A stretch of DNA of 64,000 nucleotides, taken from assembly GCA_023213395.1 (NCBI GenBank), contig CM041465.1, forward strand, positions 197,539,741-197,603,740. Reading direction: 5' to 3'. The first letter of the stretch is position 1; every line of letters starts with the position of its first letter. Shown here piece after piece: positions 32,644-44,239 of this stretch. Below the pieces are notes generated by a model. That model was not told the origin of the DNA, searched no databases, and was given only the letters and a program-made list of their open reading frames with translations. The position numbers were made by a program, and so were the translations under genes. The stretch comes from Cycas panzhihuaensis (Eukaryota > Cycadophyta).

Positions 32644-35235
32644 TGGACGCGCTGCTACGGGATAACTATCTAACTAATAGGTATGGGGGAGAGTGAGTGG
32701 TGAAAAGATAGAAGGTGGGACCTAAGAGGTGAGGAACTATCATGCAGAGTGCCCCGTGCGCCGGAGCGCGAGTTCAGGATCTGCAATGGAGTATGGCTAC
32801 TATCGGGTGACCCTTCACCACTTCGAGCAAAGGGTGAAGGTGCGTAGGGCAAACCTGGGTTGACCTAGGAGTAGGACCCTCCCACCCTTGGGTGGTCAGA
32901 AGGGGGGAAGAGGAAATCCAAAGGGAGAAAGTCAAGAGTAAGCCTACACCCTAGCTGCACACACACAAGTGATGCGAGAAGCAAGGCACTTGTGAGGTTG
33001 AAGAGAAGAGGAGAAAGGTGGAGAAAGAGGGTTCCTATAACCTTTCCTATAGATGGTAAAAGTAAAAACGTGTATAACAAAGTAAATGAAACGCAACCAA
33101 ACACGACACAAATTTTCCCTTTTTATCTTTCAATGTGCTAATTACTACAGGAAAAATAAAAGGCAAAAAGGAGGTAGCAAAGTGGAGCAAAACGTGCACC
33201 TGGACCGAGGGCGTGCGTGATGGAGAAGCCTTCTCGAGGAGCACCTAACCGTTCCACGCAGCGCGTTTGGATGCAAGATGTTGCGGCAGGTAGAAAAGAG
33301 GGGCTTCCTTACCTTCCCCGGAAAATCAAATGCGATGCCAAGAAAGAAAAAAAGCACCAACTAATAAGTGAAATAACACGAAAATATAACAAACACAAAG
33401 GTACTTACCGGCAACGAGACCAATGGGCGATATCCTCCACGCTCCCCGAATACCTGCAAGTAAAGGCGGTCTCTCCCTTCCCGGGGGAAGAGCACTAACA
33501 TGCAACACAAAGATCTAACAATATATGCTCAAGTGATATAAATATAAACCTAAACATACATGCATTAGTGCCAATCCAACAAAGAAAATACCCAAGAAAG
33601 AGTGACCAAGGCGAAAGCAAATGATCGGTAAGCCTCGGAGTGGCCTACCTCCCGCAAATGGTGCCCTAACCTCCCCCCAAGAGCCACGAGGTAGCGAGGA
33701 GAAAGCCAAGAACAAGGGCAGGAAAATGGCAGCAAAAAAGGGCAAGGAGAGGCCCAAGGAAACCCACGGCGAACCGGGATGCTATGAGGAGCAAATCGGG
33801 TGACCGGGAAGGAAAGGTGAAGCAAAAACCAGCGGTTGGGACTTATGAGTGATGCCCAAACCTGAGTGAAAGGCCCCAAATCAGCACTGCAACTTGTGAC
33901 AGCGCTGGTTTGGGCGACCAAAAGGAAGCCTTCAAACCTTTGTTTGTAAGCCAAGGGCAGCATGGGGCGAGAGGGAGGCTTTGGAGGGCTTAGAGCCTCT
34001 TAGGGAGAGTGGAAGGTGGTGCGGAATCCACCCAGCTCCTCTCCAAAACCTATGCCACCCCTCAACGCCGCTGCCTTGAGCAGTAAACGCAGGCAAGAAG
34101 CACAGAAAGAGTGGTATAGCAGCCCACAAAATGAAGGGAAAACTAACTTACAAGATCAAGCAAAGAGCAAGCTGGACTGAGCATGAATATCACAACAAAC
34201 AATGTAAAAAACTAAGAGTACCTGAGTATGGGAGGCAAGGAGTATGCCTCAGCCAAAGAACAGCGGAGAAGGGCTGAGAAATCAGCCCAGATCTGAAGCA
34301 CAGCAGGTTTGAGACCCTGGTAATGAGATGTGAGAGGAAACACCTGCACTCGGGAGCACTTATGGACTGCCTGAGCAAAGATCAACTGGAAACACTCCAA
34401 AGAGGCCCTCTCCAAGGTGTTTGAGGGCCTGGGAGAATGTCTCAGCCACACCAAAGGAGAACAGGGTGCTGACGGAGGGACGCTGGTCCAAGATGTGAAT
34501 GTAACAGAGAAGAGCAGCAGGTGATGATGTTTCCTTGAGAGCAATTCCAAAAGTGAGCAAAAGAATCCTTGAAAATGAGCCAAAAAGGGCTTAAGTACTC
34601 AAACAAAACCCTAAAGCGTGCGATTAGTGCGCGGCTGGAAGAGAAATAAGGCGCGAGCCACGTGGCAGTTTTGCAATAAATGCGAAATTACCACGGCGGA
34701 TTTTTAAAAATAATCTGAGAGGTCATCTGGCAATTTCATGCAGATCATGGATATTCCTACGATCTCGAAAAACTGCAGACGCACCTAGAGCCAAAATGGG
34801 GCCCACCAACCGCCCAGTCAAAGGCGGATGACCGGAAGGACTAATGGGAAGCTAGAACACCTACCCGGGGGTAAACATGCCAATAAACAGGTCCAAGGGA
34901 GCAAAAATAAGGCTCGAGTGGGGTGGCAAGTTAACCAGACGGTGATGAGTCATCACACGGGCAGAGGTGGCGCAAACCTAGTGGATCCGGGAGCGAGGAG
35001 GGCAGATGCGGGAAGTAATATGCTCACCAGGGTGCCACACTTGCTGGGAGTGTGCCCCTGCTATATTCGTCATAGGCTAAAAATAAGTATGGACAACGGC
35101 AAGGTCACCCACGAGCCACACACATGCAGACATGCAGTCAAATACTCATTAAAAGAAAGAGATGGCAATGCGAAAAACATACCTGCACTTACCTGAGTCA
35201 GTGATTCCGTATCCATTCCCAGAAGCCGGGAAACA
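32644..35235 (-). repeat. TE5 5' LTR
   Basis: Begins TGTTTCCCGG on the minus strand and ends GCGTCCA. Partner of 18,575-21,148. It carries one extra 20-odd base segment near 33,030-33,052 and small indels against the other copy. Confidence 0.93.
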
Positions 35236-35240
35236 ATCCA

Positions 35241-35491
35241 TAATGTTTTTATTATCTCCTATCTTCAGAAGCGTCTAAGCAAAACCCATATCCCCCAGAC
35301 AACCCTTCTAATATTATATGAAGAGCAAGCCTTGTCCATACCCCCAGAATGCATACTGGCTACCTGACAACATCGCCTCCAGAATTGGTCCATTTTAGAA
35401 TATTTGATATAGTGAACAGGCTGCAACTCCAATGGAGCAACTTGGGAGTCTGATGAGTTTGTCAAAGAGCACCCGCATCTCACATTCCATC
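35241..35491 (+). pseudogene. TE4 chromodomain-like tail, second part
   Basis: The TE4 frame resumes: NVFIISYLQKRLSKTH, then after a few stops CNSNGATWESDEFVKEHPHL. ATWE followed by an acidic helix is the chromodomain signature of chromoviruses, thought to direct integration to marked chromatin. Ends at the polypurine tract. Confidence 0.8.
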
Positions 35492-35506
35492 TTAGGGGAG
35501 GGGACT
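35492..35506 (+). other. TE4 polypurine tract
   Basis: TTAGGGGAGGGGACT directly before the right LTR of TE4. Confidence 0.85.
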
Positions 35507-35877
35507 TATTACATAACTTATCTGTCTAAGTTATGTAAACCATTATGGAACTTTGTGCATGTGTTGTTTAGCGAGCCAATTGTATGCATGGTTACTGCCG
35601 TCCAATAGAATGTAAGGCTGCTTAGGCCACCAATAGGATTACATGTATAAGACCCTCTTTTGTCTATATAAGGGTCATAAATTGTAAATGATGGTTATCT
35701 TGATAGAACATTTTATAAAGATTGTACTGTGGTACTTTCTATCTTTGGTGATCATTTAGCGCTCTGGTGTTCTTATGAAACTCTTGGTTAATTTATTTTC
35801 TCTATTAGATAAGAAGATGTTGCTGTGATTGTCAATTCTCTGCTATCTCAAGAGTGATGGTGAGAAAAAACATATCA
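35507..35877 (+). repeat. TE4 3' LTR
   Basis: Partner of 12,669-13,039. The first bases are TA instead of TG, a C-to-T type change on the other strand. Followed by ACATC, the right target-site copy. Confidence 0.92.
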
Positions 35878-35882
35878 ACATC

Positions 35883-38684
35883 AAACTCTTTATCATAGGT
35901 AGAATATTTCTTTCTTACTTCATTCAACGTTTCACTTTAAAATACTATTGGCCTTGATTTCTAATTTAACATGACCCTAATAGCTACATGAGAAGTATCA
36001 CAATCAATGTTAAACACCTTCCTAAAATTTAGTAGTGCCAACATAAGTACATTTGTCACCTTTTACTTCATCAACTCGAATCTTTGATCTACTACCTTAT
36101 TCCAAATAAACTCCTTTCCCTTAGCACAATCTATTAAGGAAGCAATGTTACCACTAAAATTTCTAATGCACTTCCTATAAAATTTAGTTAAACCATAGAA
36201 GCTCCTTACCTTTATTATATTCCTAGATATGGGTCCTTCAACATTGACTCTAATTTTCTCATCATCCATATACATCCTATATTGAGATATTACAAATCCT
36301 AAAATACTAAGCTACTCTATACAAACTTATATTTCTTTAAGTTCTCATATAATTTATTTACTCTTAATATAACTAACTCTATCCTTAGATACAATAAGTG
36401 CTCATTCTGAATTCTACTATATATCAAACTATCATCAAAATAGACAACTACAAACATACTAATATGCTTATAAGATGGTGTTCATTAACCTCATGAATGC
36501 ACTTTGGGCATTTAACATCCTAAATAGAATACCTAGTTATTTGTGTAGCCTATCTCTTATTTTAAAGGTTATCTTTCACTCATATCCTTCCTGAATCTGA
36601 ATCTAATAATATCTACTTCTCAAGTCAATTTTGTGAAGTAGGATTGACCTTACAAAATATCTAATATATCATTCATTCAAGGGATAAAAAACTTGTACCT
36701 AATTATAATTTTACTAATTACCTTACAATCAACATACATTATTTAAGAGCCATATTTCTTTAAAGTCAAGAGTACATGAGTTGTACATGGGCTCATGCTT
36801 TCTCTTATCATAATTTTCTTTATTAATTTACTAATATGTTAATTTAATTCTTTATTTTTCTTAAGGATTAGTTTGTATACAACTTGATTTGGTAATATAG
36901 ACCTTAGAATCAAATTGATATGATGTTATATATCTCTCTTTAGTGGTAAACCCTTTAGTAGCTCATTGAGCATGATGTTACTATATTTTTATAATAGCTC
37001 TACCACCTCCTGTAATATCGGTACTTGATCCTCACTGTTTTCCACATGATTCCTTACTAAGGAATAATAAGTTCTTGTCTCTATTACTTTCTTTACAAAT
37101 TTCTTTATAGTTAATAACGTCTTTGCCTACCCTTCTTCCTTCATAAGCAATAATATGGCCTTCACACTATCCTCCCAAAAGGTGTAAGTATTGTTTTTCA
37201 TCATTATAGGCATTCTTATCATGCTACCATGGCCTCCCTAATAGTACATGACATGCATCCATTAGGAGAATATTGCACCATACCTCATCATGGTATGTTT
37301 ACCCAATGGTAAATTTTACTAAACATATTTTATCTATGGTCACCTTGATCCATTTATTTGCCTAAGAAATTTTGTAGAGAGTAAGATGCCTTTCACACTA
37401 TAATCCTACTTTTTCTACCATTTTAGTAAATACCATATTTTCATAGGTTCTAGTATCAATAATAACATTACAAATATTACTTCCCAAAGTGTATCTAATC
37501 CAGAAGATATTGTAACATGAGAATGAATCATTATTTTTCTTTTTCTTATACTCGACTTTATTTTGAAGTAATAAAAATTTTTTCTTAACATTAGGTTCTT
37601 CTTAATATTTGTTGTAACTTTTATAGGTTGTTTCTTAGTTGGGATAAGGTCATTTTTTGTTGTTCTTACCAATTTCTTATTTGGTCATAATGATAAGGGA
37701 ATTCATAGGACATATGACCCTCTTTATTATATCTAAAGTGGACAATAGGCCTCCTACATATGTTACCTTTCCTATTAAAGTTTCTACCCCTCTAAGCTCC
37801 TTAGAAACCTTAGCCTCTTAGCCAATTTTTGAAACCTCTTTACTCTTATATCATATTTTATCTCTCCATCTGATTGGAGGATTTTCCATAGAAGTAGTTA
37901 AAGCCACATCTACCTCTAAATGGGATTAATAGACCCTTCTTTAAGACATATTTTTTAGCAGAGTTTCTACTCTATTTCTCCTTAGCTTTTAATGTAAATT
38001 AGTATCTTTAATAAAATTAATTTTGAATATGTTAAGTCCATCTTGGATAAAAAAATTTAGGCTATTTATATACCTAGTAGTCATTCTTTCTTCTATTTCT
38101 CCATGTTCTATCATATTGATAACTTATTGAATTTATCAATATAGTCTTAAATAATTATCTCTCTATTCCTCAAGCTTTAAAATTTTCTTAACATGATTTG
38201 AGAATAACCTATTAGAAGGAATTTCTTCTTGATCTTATTCACCATTTTGCTTAAAGTTTAAATTTTGTCTTTTATTTTTCTCACCCTCTCTTTCTACAAG
38301 TGATTCCACCATATTATTGCATGATTTTTTAGCTTAGTGCATGCAAGTTTTACTTTCTTCTCTTCTGCCATTTTCTTCTATTTAAAAAATTTCTCCATAT
38401 TATTCAACTAGTTAATCAATTCTTCAAGCTTTAAACTACCTTCATACTTTAGAATATTAAGCTTCACTTCACTATTCCTTCTTCCAAATCTTTTAACAAT
38501 CTCTCCTCATAGTATGTTGATCTTTTAACAATCTCTGCTCATAGTATGTTGATTCTTATTGTCCTTCTTTCTCATGCTCCACTTTAACTTTTGTTTCTAT
38601 TTTTATATCACTATCATACCTCTTGTGACCTTATCCATTCTTGAGGACGATCTCTTATTTCCTAAACACCACATCTATAAGCTC
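35883..38684 (-). pseudogene. TE3 gag, protease and RT remnant
   Basis: The minus strand from about 38,600: poorly preserved gag, then a decayed zinc knuckle YNKEGHMSYEFP near 37,720. Protease reads CNVIIDTRTYENMV near 37,465 (active site D-T-G changed to D-T-R) and LMDACHVLLGRPW-like text near 37,250. RT runs 36,900-36,060: a block with SPCTTHVLLTLKK, FFIP*MNDILDIL, catalytic YFDDSLIYS near 36,440, and VRSFYGLTKFYRKCIRNFS near 36,200. RNase H starts with KVFNIDCDTSHVAI near 36,020 and is interrupted by TE4 at 35,882. Confidence 0.88.
38488..38551 (-). repeat. Tandem 32-bp duplication in TE3 gag
   Basis: Two adjacent 32-bp units (ATCTTTTAACAATCTCTCCT... and the same with one C-to-G change) occupy 38,488-38,519 and 38,520-38,551. 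A local slippage event; not a multiple of three, so it breaks the gag frame. Confidence 0.85.
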
Positions 38685-39009
38685 TATTAGGTTAATGTTT
38701 ATCACATGAATCTATATTAGAAATATACAACACATAAGATTTAATGGTAAGTTAGGTAAGTTTCGTTTTATTATTAAGTTGAACATTATTTTATATCAAT
38801 TTGAATTTAAGTTGAGGAGGGCTCCTTCCCTCCTCCCAAAATATAAACTTTCGGGTTAATACCCCCAGTGTTCATCAACACCACCTACTTTAGAATATTT
38901 ATATACTCTTAAACAATGGCTTGAATACAATGATGTATTGTGAATGCATTTTCAATATGGATTAATCAAATTTACCTACTCCACTCTGCTCTCTGTTTTA
39001 GTTCCTCCA
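38685..39009 (+). repeat. TE6 5' LTR
   Basis: Aligns with 52,159-52,453. Shared blocks include ATTAGAAATATACAACA, TTTAATGGTAAGTTA and TCAACACCACCTACTTTAGA. This copy has an insertion near 38,830-38,865. Confidence 0.9.
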
Positions 39010-39011
39010 TT

Positions 39012-39024
39012 TGGTGTTAGAGCC
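39012..39024 (+). other. TE6 primer-binding site
   Basis: TGGTGTTAGAGCC, two changes from the initiator tRNA-Met complement TGGTATCAGAGCC, two bases after the LTR. Confidence 0.75.
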
Positions 39025-41009
39025 AATCTAGGTGCACATCCTTTAGCTTCTTATACACTCAGTGAAAGTGTAGCATATTACTATTCATTAGATTCCTCGT
39101 GAACTCATTTACTCACTAGAGAAATCAATTTGAAGTTTTGCCTCTCTTGAAAGAAGATTTCACCCTCAGAAAGTAGCCCTCTACATATTGGTTATTGTCA
39201 TTTACTAGGATTTTATAAGTTTATATATAAATATTTTTATTTAATATTTCTCCATTATCATTGCGAGTAATAAGATCATGTTTTTTTAGCCTACCTTAAG
39301 TAAGCACATACCATTTAAAGGGTTGCCTACGTTAAAACCATTAATAAACAAGGCTAAAGTCTCATCTTGAACTTCTTGAAAATCCTCTTTACTTTTGTGT
39401 CCATTGAGGAGAAGTAGTCATTGTTATTTGGGCTCACTATGCTCTACCATAATGAAATTTGCCCTGCTCCAATATTGTCTCTTATTTGTTGACTTCTCTG
39501 AGTTTATTTTGTGTGAAGACGTATGCACCCTTATTGGTGAGCAAGCTTAGATTTGTGCTTGATGTATCACTTGCCTATTTGACTACCGTTGCTATTTTTG
39601 TGTTTGGCTTTCTTATCTATCTAGCATAAGTAAGGTTTAGACCTTTGCTTGCACACACCAATTCTCCATATTTTCTAGGGAGTTGTTTAGAAGGAAGTCA
39701 TCCATAGGTAGTAAACTCCTACATACCAAGTTTCTACACCTTAAATGTAGAAAGATTTTAACTAGTTCTGAGACTAGATGGTTATTATTATGCCATAAAA
39801 ATTCTTGAATTCTAGTCTTTAATGCCACTAAGATTTCTAGTTGGACCCTATGAGACTACAATAGAGCCTCTGATGTTAGATCATTCCTCCTTTGAAGTAT
39901 TTTCTTGAAAGTAGCAAATTCTTTGCTCTTTTCATTGCTTCCAATAAGCTCCTAAATATACACCCTTATTGAAGCAATTTTCTTAGCATCAAATAGTCGT
40001 ATATACTTATCTGCATCCATGTATGTCTTGCTTGTAGTGCCTTGAAGTAGTAATCCTTCGCAATGCACTGAAATAAGTAGCAAGAAGTCCTTTGAAGAAA
40101 AAAAAAAGGACCTAGAAAGAAGTTTAAATAAATACCCTAGCTCTCATCTATTTGACTATGTTTGGTGAATTGTATTATGTCCCTCTCTATTGATCTAGAT
40201 GATTTTGCTACTTGGATATCATTAACTCTAATAATTCCCTCACTGTTAAAGGTTGATATTTAATGGCTACCAACAATGCGGTTGTTTGCTTAGACTCTAG
40301 AGGTCTATTAGTATGCACTATAGAATGCAATCAAAGCCCACCACAAAAGATTTGAAGATTTGGCCCTATTGGCACTGGTCAGTAAATTTGGATGTCATTA
40401 TATGTATGGATTAATATAGTTATTAACTTTTTATTGTGTTTCTAAAGAATATTTATTGTAGACATTTTTAGACTCAGAAGTTTTAAGTTTCACCTTAGAG
40501 TGGCTTTGACTCCAAGCAAAAGATCTTATACTGGTTTCTCACATCAAACCCTGCTACTACAATGAATTGTTATTAAATCTCTTGCATGCCTTTATAGTTC
40601 CAAGGAGTTTATTTTTTAGTGATCTTTTAAGGTTGTGTCTGTGTGATCGTCCTTAATATCTTCCATTGTTTTCCATAGTCTTGTCTTCATATGCTTGTCG
40701 TCGCTATAATCCCATTGATTGGTCCATGAGAGGCTGAAGGAATCTCTATCCTCATAGGATGTAATTGTTGGAAGCCATTCAGAGCCAAAGAGCAAGAATT
40801 CAAAATAGAAAATGATAAAAATATATATCCAATCAAAGGAATTTAGAGACATATTACCATCATTTTTATAAGGTATTTTTTTAATTTTTTAATATATAAA
40901 ATATTTTTTTTGAAATATTATGTTAAGTGGTTGAGCTAGCCCTTTGTTATTGTAGATTTAATCATTTTTGATTGCTTTTCATCGTGATTTACCTCCTTTT
41001 GCATCTGTG
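39025..41009. other. TE6 internal region without a recognised gene
   Basis: About 2 kb with stops in all frames; the longest frames (39,637-39,828 and 40,616-40,852, minus) match nothing known. Its origin is unknown. Confidence 0.5.
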
Positions 41010-42560
41010 CAGGTCGTCAATTAAATAATGTTTATTTTTTTTATTAATTTATATTTTTTTTCTAAAGTTTATATTAAATTTAATAATATTTTAATTATGT
41101 GGGTGTGTTTATATATTAGCCCTCTTTGTCGTATTTTCTTGGTCATATTCGATCCTATATGACCGTGACCTTATTGCTTAAGAGGCTAACTTAAATTTTT
41201 ATAAATTATTTTTTTATAAATTTTAGTTTTAAGAAGTTTAATTATATTTTATATATTTTAAACTCCATTAGCCCCCTTGGGCTCTTAGTCTTTGATTTTA
41301 TTAGGTCCCATGTGACCCTGATCTTATTCAATAAGGGGCTAAATGACCTTAACCTTATTTTTCATTTTGATTTTTTTCCCTAAAGGAGGGTGGTTTACAT
41401 TTTAAATTGTAACTCAACGCTGGGGAGTCAATTTTGGGATCTATTGGATTTGTTGGATTCTTGACTTAGAGCTCTATAGTCTAGTGTCCTCTCTTGCTCA
41501 ATTTGAGCCATTTTTGTAGTGTTTGATTAGGTCAAAGTTGACATTTATTTATTGTGCATACTTCATTAGCCATAAATAAATGTCATTTATTTATTGTGCA
41601 TACTTTAATAACTTAACTGTTACATCTCTATTTTTCAAACTGTAAGAACTGTCGGAAAGGATTTTCAAAGCTCTACATATTGGAATTATTTCATCTCATT
41701 TTGAAATTATTTTTTTAGGTGTTTAAAGATCCTCAAAGCAAGGCTCTATTTCACCCCTAATCAGACATGTTTTATAATATTTTGAGCTAATTTTTCACTT
41801 TAATTAAAGATATTGAGTCTTGTTTACATACTAATTAGTTATTAATGTTATTTATTGGATTTTATAAGCTTATAAAGTGTTTTTAGCCCTTTATCTTCCA
41901 CTTTGACTTCTTAAGGATTATGAGGCCTACTTAGACCAATATGACAAATCAACACTTCTTACCTTGACTATTCTCTTTATCTAACACTTTTATCTGAATT
42001 CAAAATATTTCTTGAATATATTTGATCATTTCAAGTATTAGATCCTCTTGAAAATCTTAAGGCGATAAATAGTTTACTTATAAACTTACAAAGGAACTTC
42101 TCTTTATTTTATTCACATACACAAAGAATATTTACAATAATCTTCATATATCTTAAAGTTTATTGGTTCATTAATCAAAGTAGCTTTCTTATTTATCTTA
42201 AAGTCATAATTTTAAGCTTGAGAAGTGCACAACAAAGGCATAATTACAAGTCATTTTTGTTCATTTTATGCTTCTAAGGTTCACTTAACATTCTTGATTT
42301 CAAGGCATTCAAATATTGAAAGCTTCATTGATTTATTGTATCAGTTAGAGAAGGTGCATATAGTATTCTTGTGTACTTTATTTTCAAATGAGCATTTCAT
42401 TACATATCTACATACTTACTTCATAGGCCTTTATTTTTAATATTTATATATTAATTATCACTTGAAACAATCATAGTTTGTATGTTGTTTTCATTTTAAA
42501 AGGATATTTGCCTTACATTCTTTAAGGAATTTCTTAGTTATTTTTATTAAGAAGGCATTT
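41010..42560. repeat. Direct repeat copy A
   Basis: Collinear with 44,240-46,060. Shared landmarks: TAGCCCCCTTGGG.. with ..AGGGGCTAAATGACC (41,273-41,350; copy B 44,318-44,391) and CAAAGGCATAATTACAAGTC (42,233-42,252; copy B 45,770-45,789), then CTTTATTTTCAAA.GAGCATTTCA. Copy A is shorter in the middle. No coding capacity. Lies in TE6, left of TE7. Confidence 0.7.
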
Positions 42561-42950
42561 GAACATTAAAACAAATTAAAGTTTCATTTCTTTAAGTTCT
42601 CCTTTTAGCTCCTTATTGTTTAATAAAGTTTTAGAAAAGAGATGTATATAGTTTGCTTCAAAAGAAAGTTGTTACTTTATTTGTATATTCTTTTTAAATA
42701 AGTATCTATTATTTTCAATTCGAAACGATATTTGGTTTCATATTTGTTTAATTCAATAGAGAAATATTTATCTTGCTTCATTATTAAGAAGAAATATTTT
42801 TTATTTTATTACTTTGTTACCATTTTCTTTTATTTTTGAATAGTGAAATTTATTCAAAAGTTTCATTTGTTATTCTCAATTTGAAGGGATATATTCTTTA
42901 TTATTATATTACTATCTTTCATTGAATTGAAGAGGAATCTATGTTGAAAT

Positions 42951-43294
42951 TGTTGGAATAACCCCCAATGTACCTAAGGAGTTGTGCACTTAGGGCCCCT
43001 CAAAGCCATCTTTGAGCCCCCCTTAGGGCACCTAGAGCCAAACATTAGCTGCCTAAAGCGACCATAAGTTGATGCAACATCCTTAAGATATATGCTTTAT
43101 TTTATTAATTGTAATTTTTTAATATTATTTTGAATTAACATGCAGGTCAGGTTGAGGCACTTTTTACCTCCCCAAATTTCTATATATGGGGTGGGAATAC
43201 CTCCGTGGTGTTTTCTTAACACTGCCATTGTTTGAAAATCAATTATTAACTCAAGATGCAATTGTAGTCTTTCTCTTCTCATATGCAACCTACA
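42951..43294 (+). repeat. TE7 5' LTR
   Basis: Starts TGTTGGAATAACCCCCAATG, ends CAACCTACA. Aligns end to end with 50,994-51,348. Confidence 0.93.
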
Positions 43295-43296
43295 TT

Positions 43297-43307
43297 TAGT
43301 ATCAGAG
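43297..43307 (+). other. TE7 primer-binding site, decayed
   Basis: TAGTATCAGAG, one change (TGG to TAG) from the initiator tRNA-Met complement. Confidence 0.75.
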
Positions 43308-43997
43308 AAACCTAGTTGGAAATTGGCATGCAAGTGTATGACTTCACAGCTTGATTATTTTGGTATATAAATAAATTTTGATATACTAAGGTTCAACATT
43401 ACAGAATCATCATTTATTATTTGATTTTTTTTTTGTTTATATATTCATACGTTTATACCTGTATTGTTCCTTCGTATTCGATCGATTACAACTTCTCTGT
43501 CTTCAAACAAAACTACCCTATATGACTACTCATTGTGATCAAAATTGAATTCTCTAGCTCGTGGTAAAAACTGTTCGTGATTTAGTTGATTATTCTAAGA
43601 GAAATCTCTCTCTAAGTCTCAATTCTCTGTTTAGAACCTGATTCTCACTACTACTTCATTCTCGCTCCATAAAGCTCTATTTGGCTTGAAAATTTACTAA
43701 TGACTAGCTATAGTAGAGATCTAGCTACTCCTAAAATTTTGCATCAATCTGTATTCTATGTGGAGAGATTTGACCACCTAAGTTGACTTAGCTCAATTTT
43801 CTTAAGTTTCTTATCATTTTTCTTTGATTTCTTCAAGTATTTTTGAAATTATTTTATGTAATCAGGTATACCCTACTCGAGCACCCTTAGTAGAGTCCCT
43901 CTGGTATAGATCTCTAATTAAAAAAGGCTATTTCATCTTTGTTTTCCTTGTTGCCCTCTCTGTTTACTGTGCGCTACCGCTGTTTTCCATTTTCTTC

Positions 43998-44000
<3 letters not shown>

Positions 44001-44074
<74 letters not shown>
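44001..44074. repeat. Compound microsatellite (AT)23 (AGAT)7
   Basis: 46 bases of AT dinucleotides followed directly by seven AGAT units. Confidence 0.97.
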
Positions 44075-44077
<3 letters not shown>

Positions 44078-44239
44078 CCTTTTTATAGTCTTTAGCTCAA
44101 TCTAGCCCGTAGATAGACTGCCTCACTCCTTGCATTGTGAATCGATCCATTTGAGAGTTGATCTACCCTTTAATTGTGCTTTGATCACACTATGCGGTCG
44201 CCGACATTTCTGCGTTGATTCATTTCAATTCGAATTTAT

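Larger units (their letters stand above)
18575..35235 (-). mobile_element. TE5: Tat-like Ty3/gypsy element with antisense PMD gene and second RNase H
   Basis: LTRs of 2,574 and 2,592 bp (TG...CA) and an exact 5-bp duplication define a 16,661-bp element. On the minus strand it encodes gag, protease, linker, RT, RNase H, integrase and a separate archaeal-type RNase H. On the plus strand it carries a PMD-like gene. The zinc-finger form C-x2-H-x4-H-x4-C in gag, the extra RNase H, the large size and the primer site fit the Tat lineage. LTRs differ by about 4 percent in the first 150 bp by eye, making it the least diverged of the pairs compared. Frameshifts and stops show it is inactive. Confidence 0.93.
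12669..35877 (+). mobile_element. TE4: Ty3/gypsy chromovirus-like element interrupted by TE5
   Basis: LTRs at 12,669-13,039 and 35,507-35,877 bound it. A primer site complementary to initiator tRNA-Met follows the left LTR, and a polypurine tract precedes the right one. Gag, protease, RT, RNase H, integrase and a chromodomain-like tail follow in gypsy order. TE5 with its duplication (16,666 bp) is inserted in the tail; without it TE4 is about 6.54 kb. TE4 itself sits inside the RNase H of TE3. LTR divergence by eye over the first 200 bp is around 11 percent. Confidence 0.92.

Noticed and set aside
40616-40852. Minus-strand ORF of 78 residues as a gene captured by TE6
   Set aside because: No similarity recognised, no upstream or downstream exons, and AT-rich surroundings with stops in every frame.
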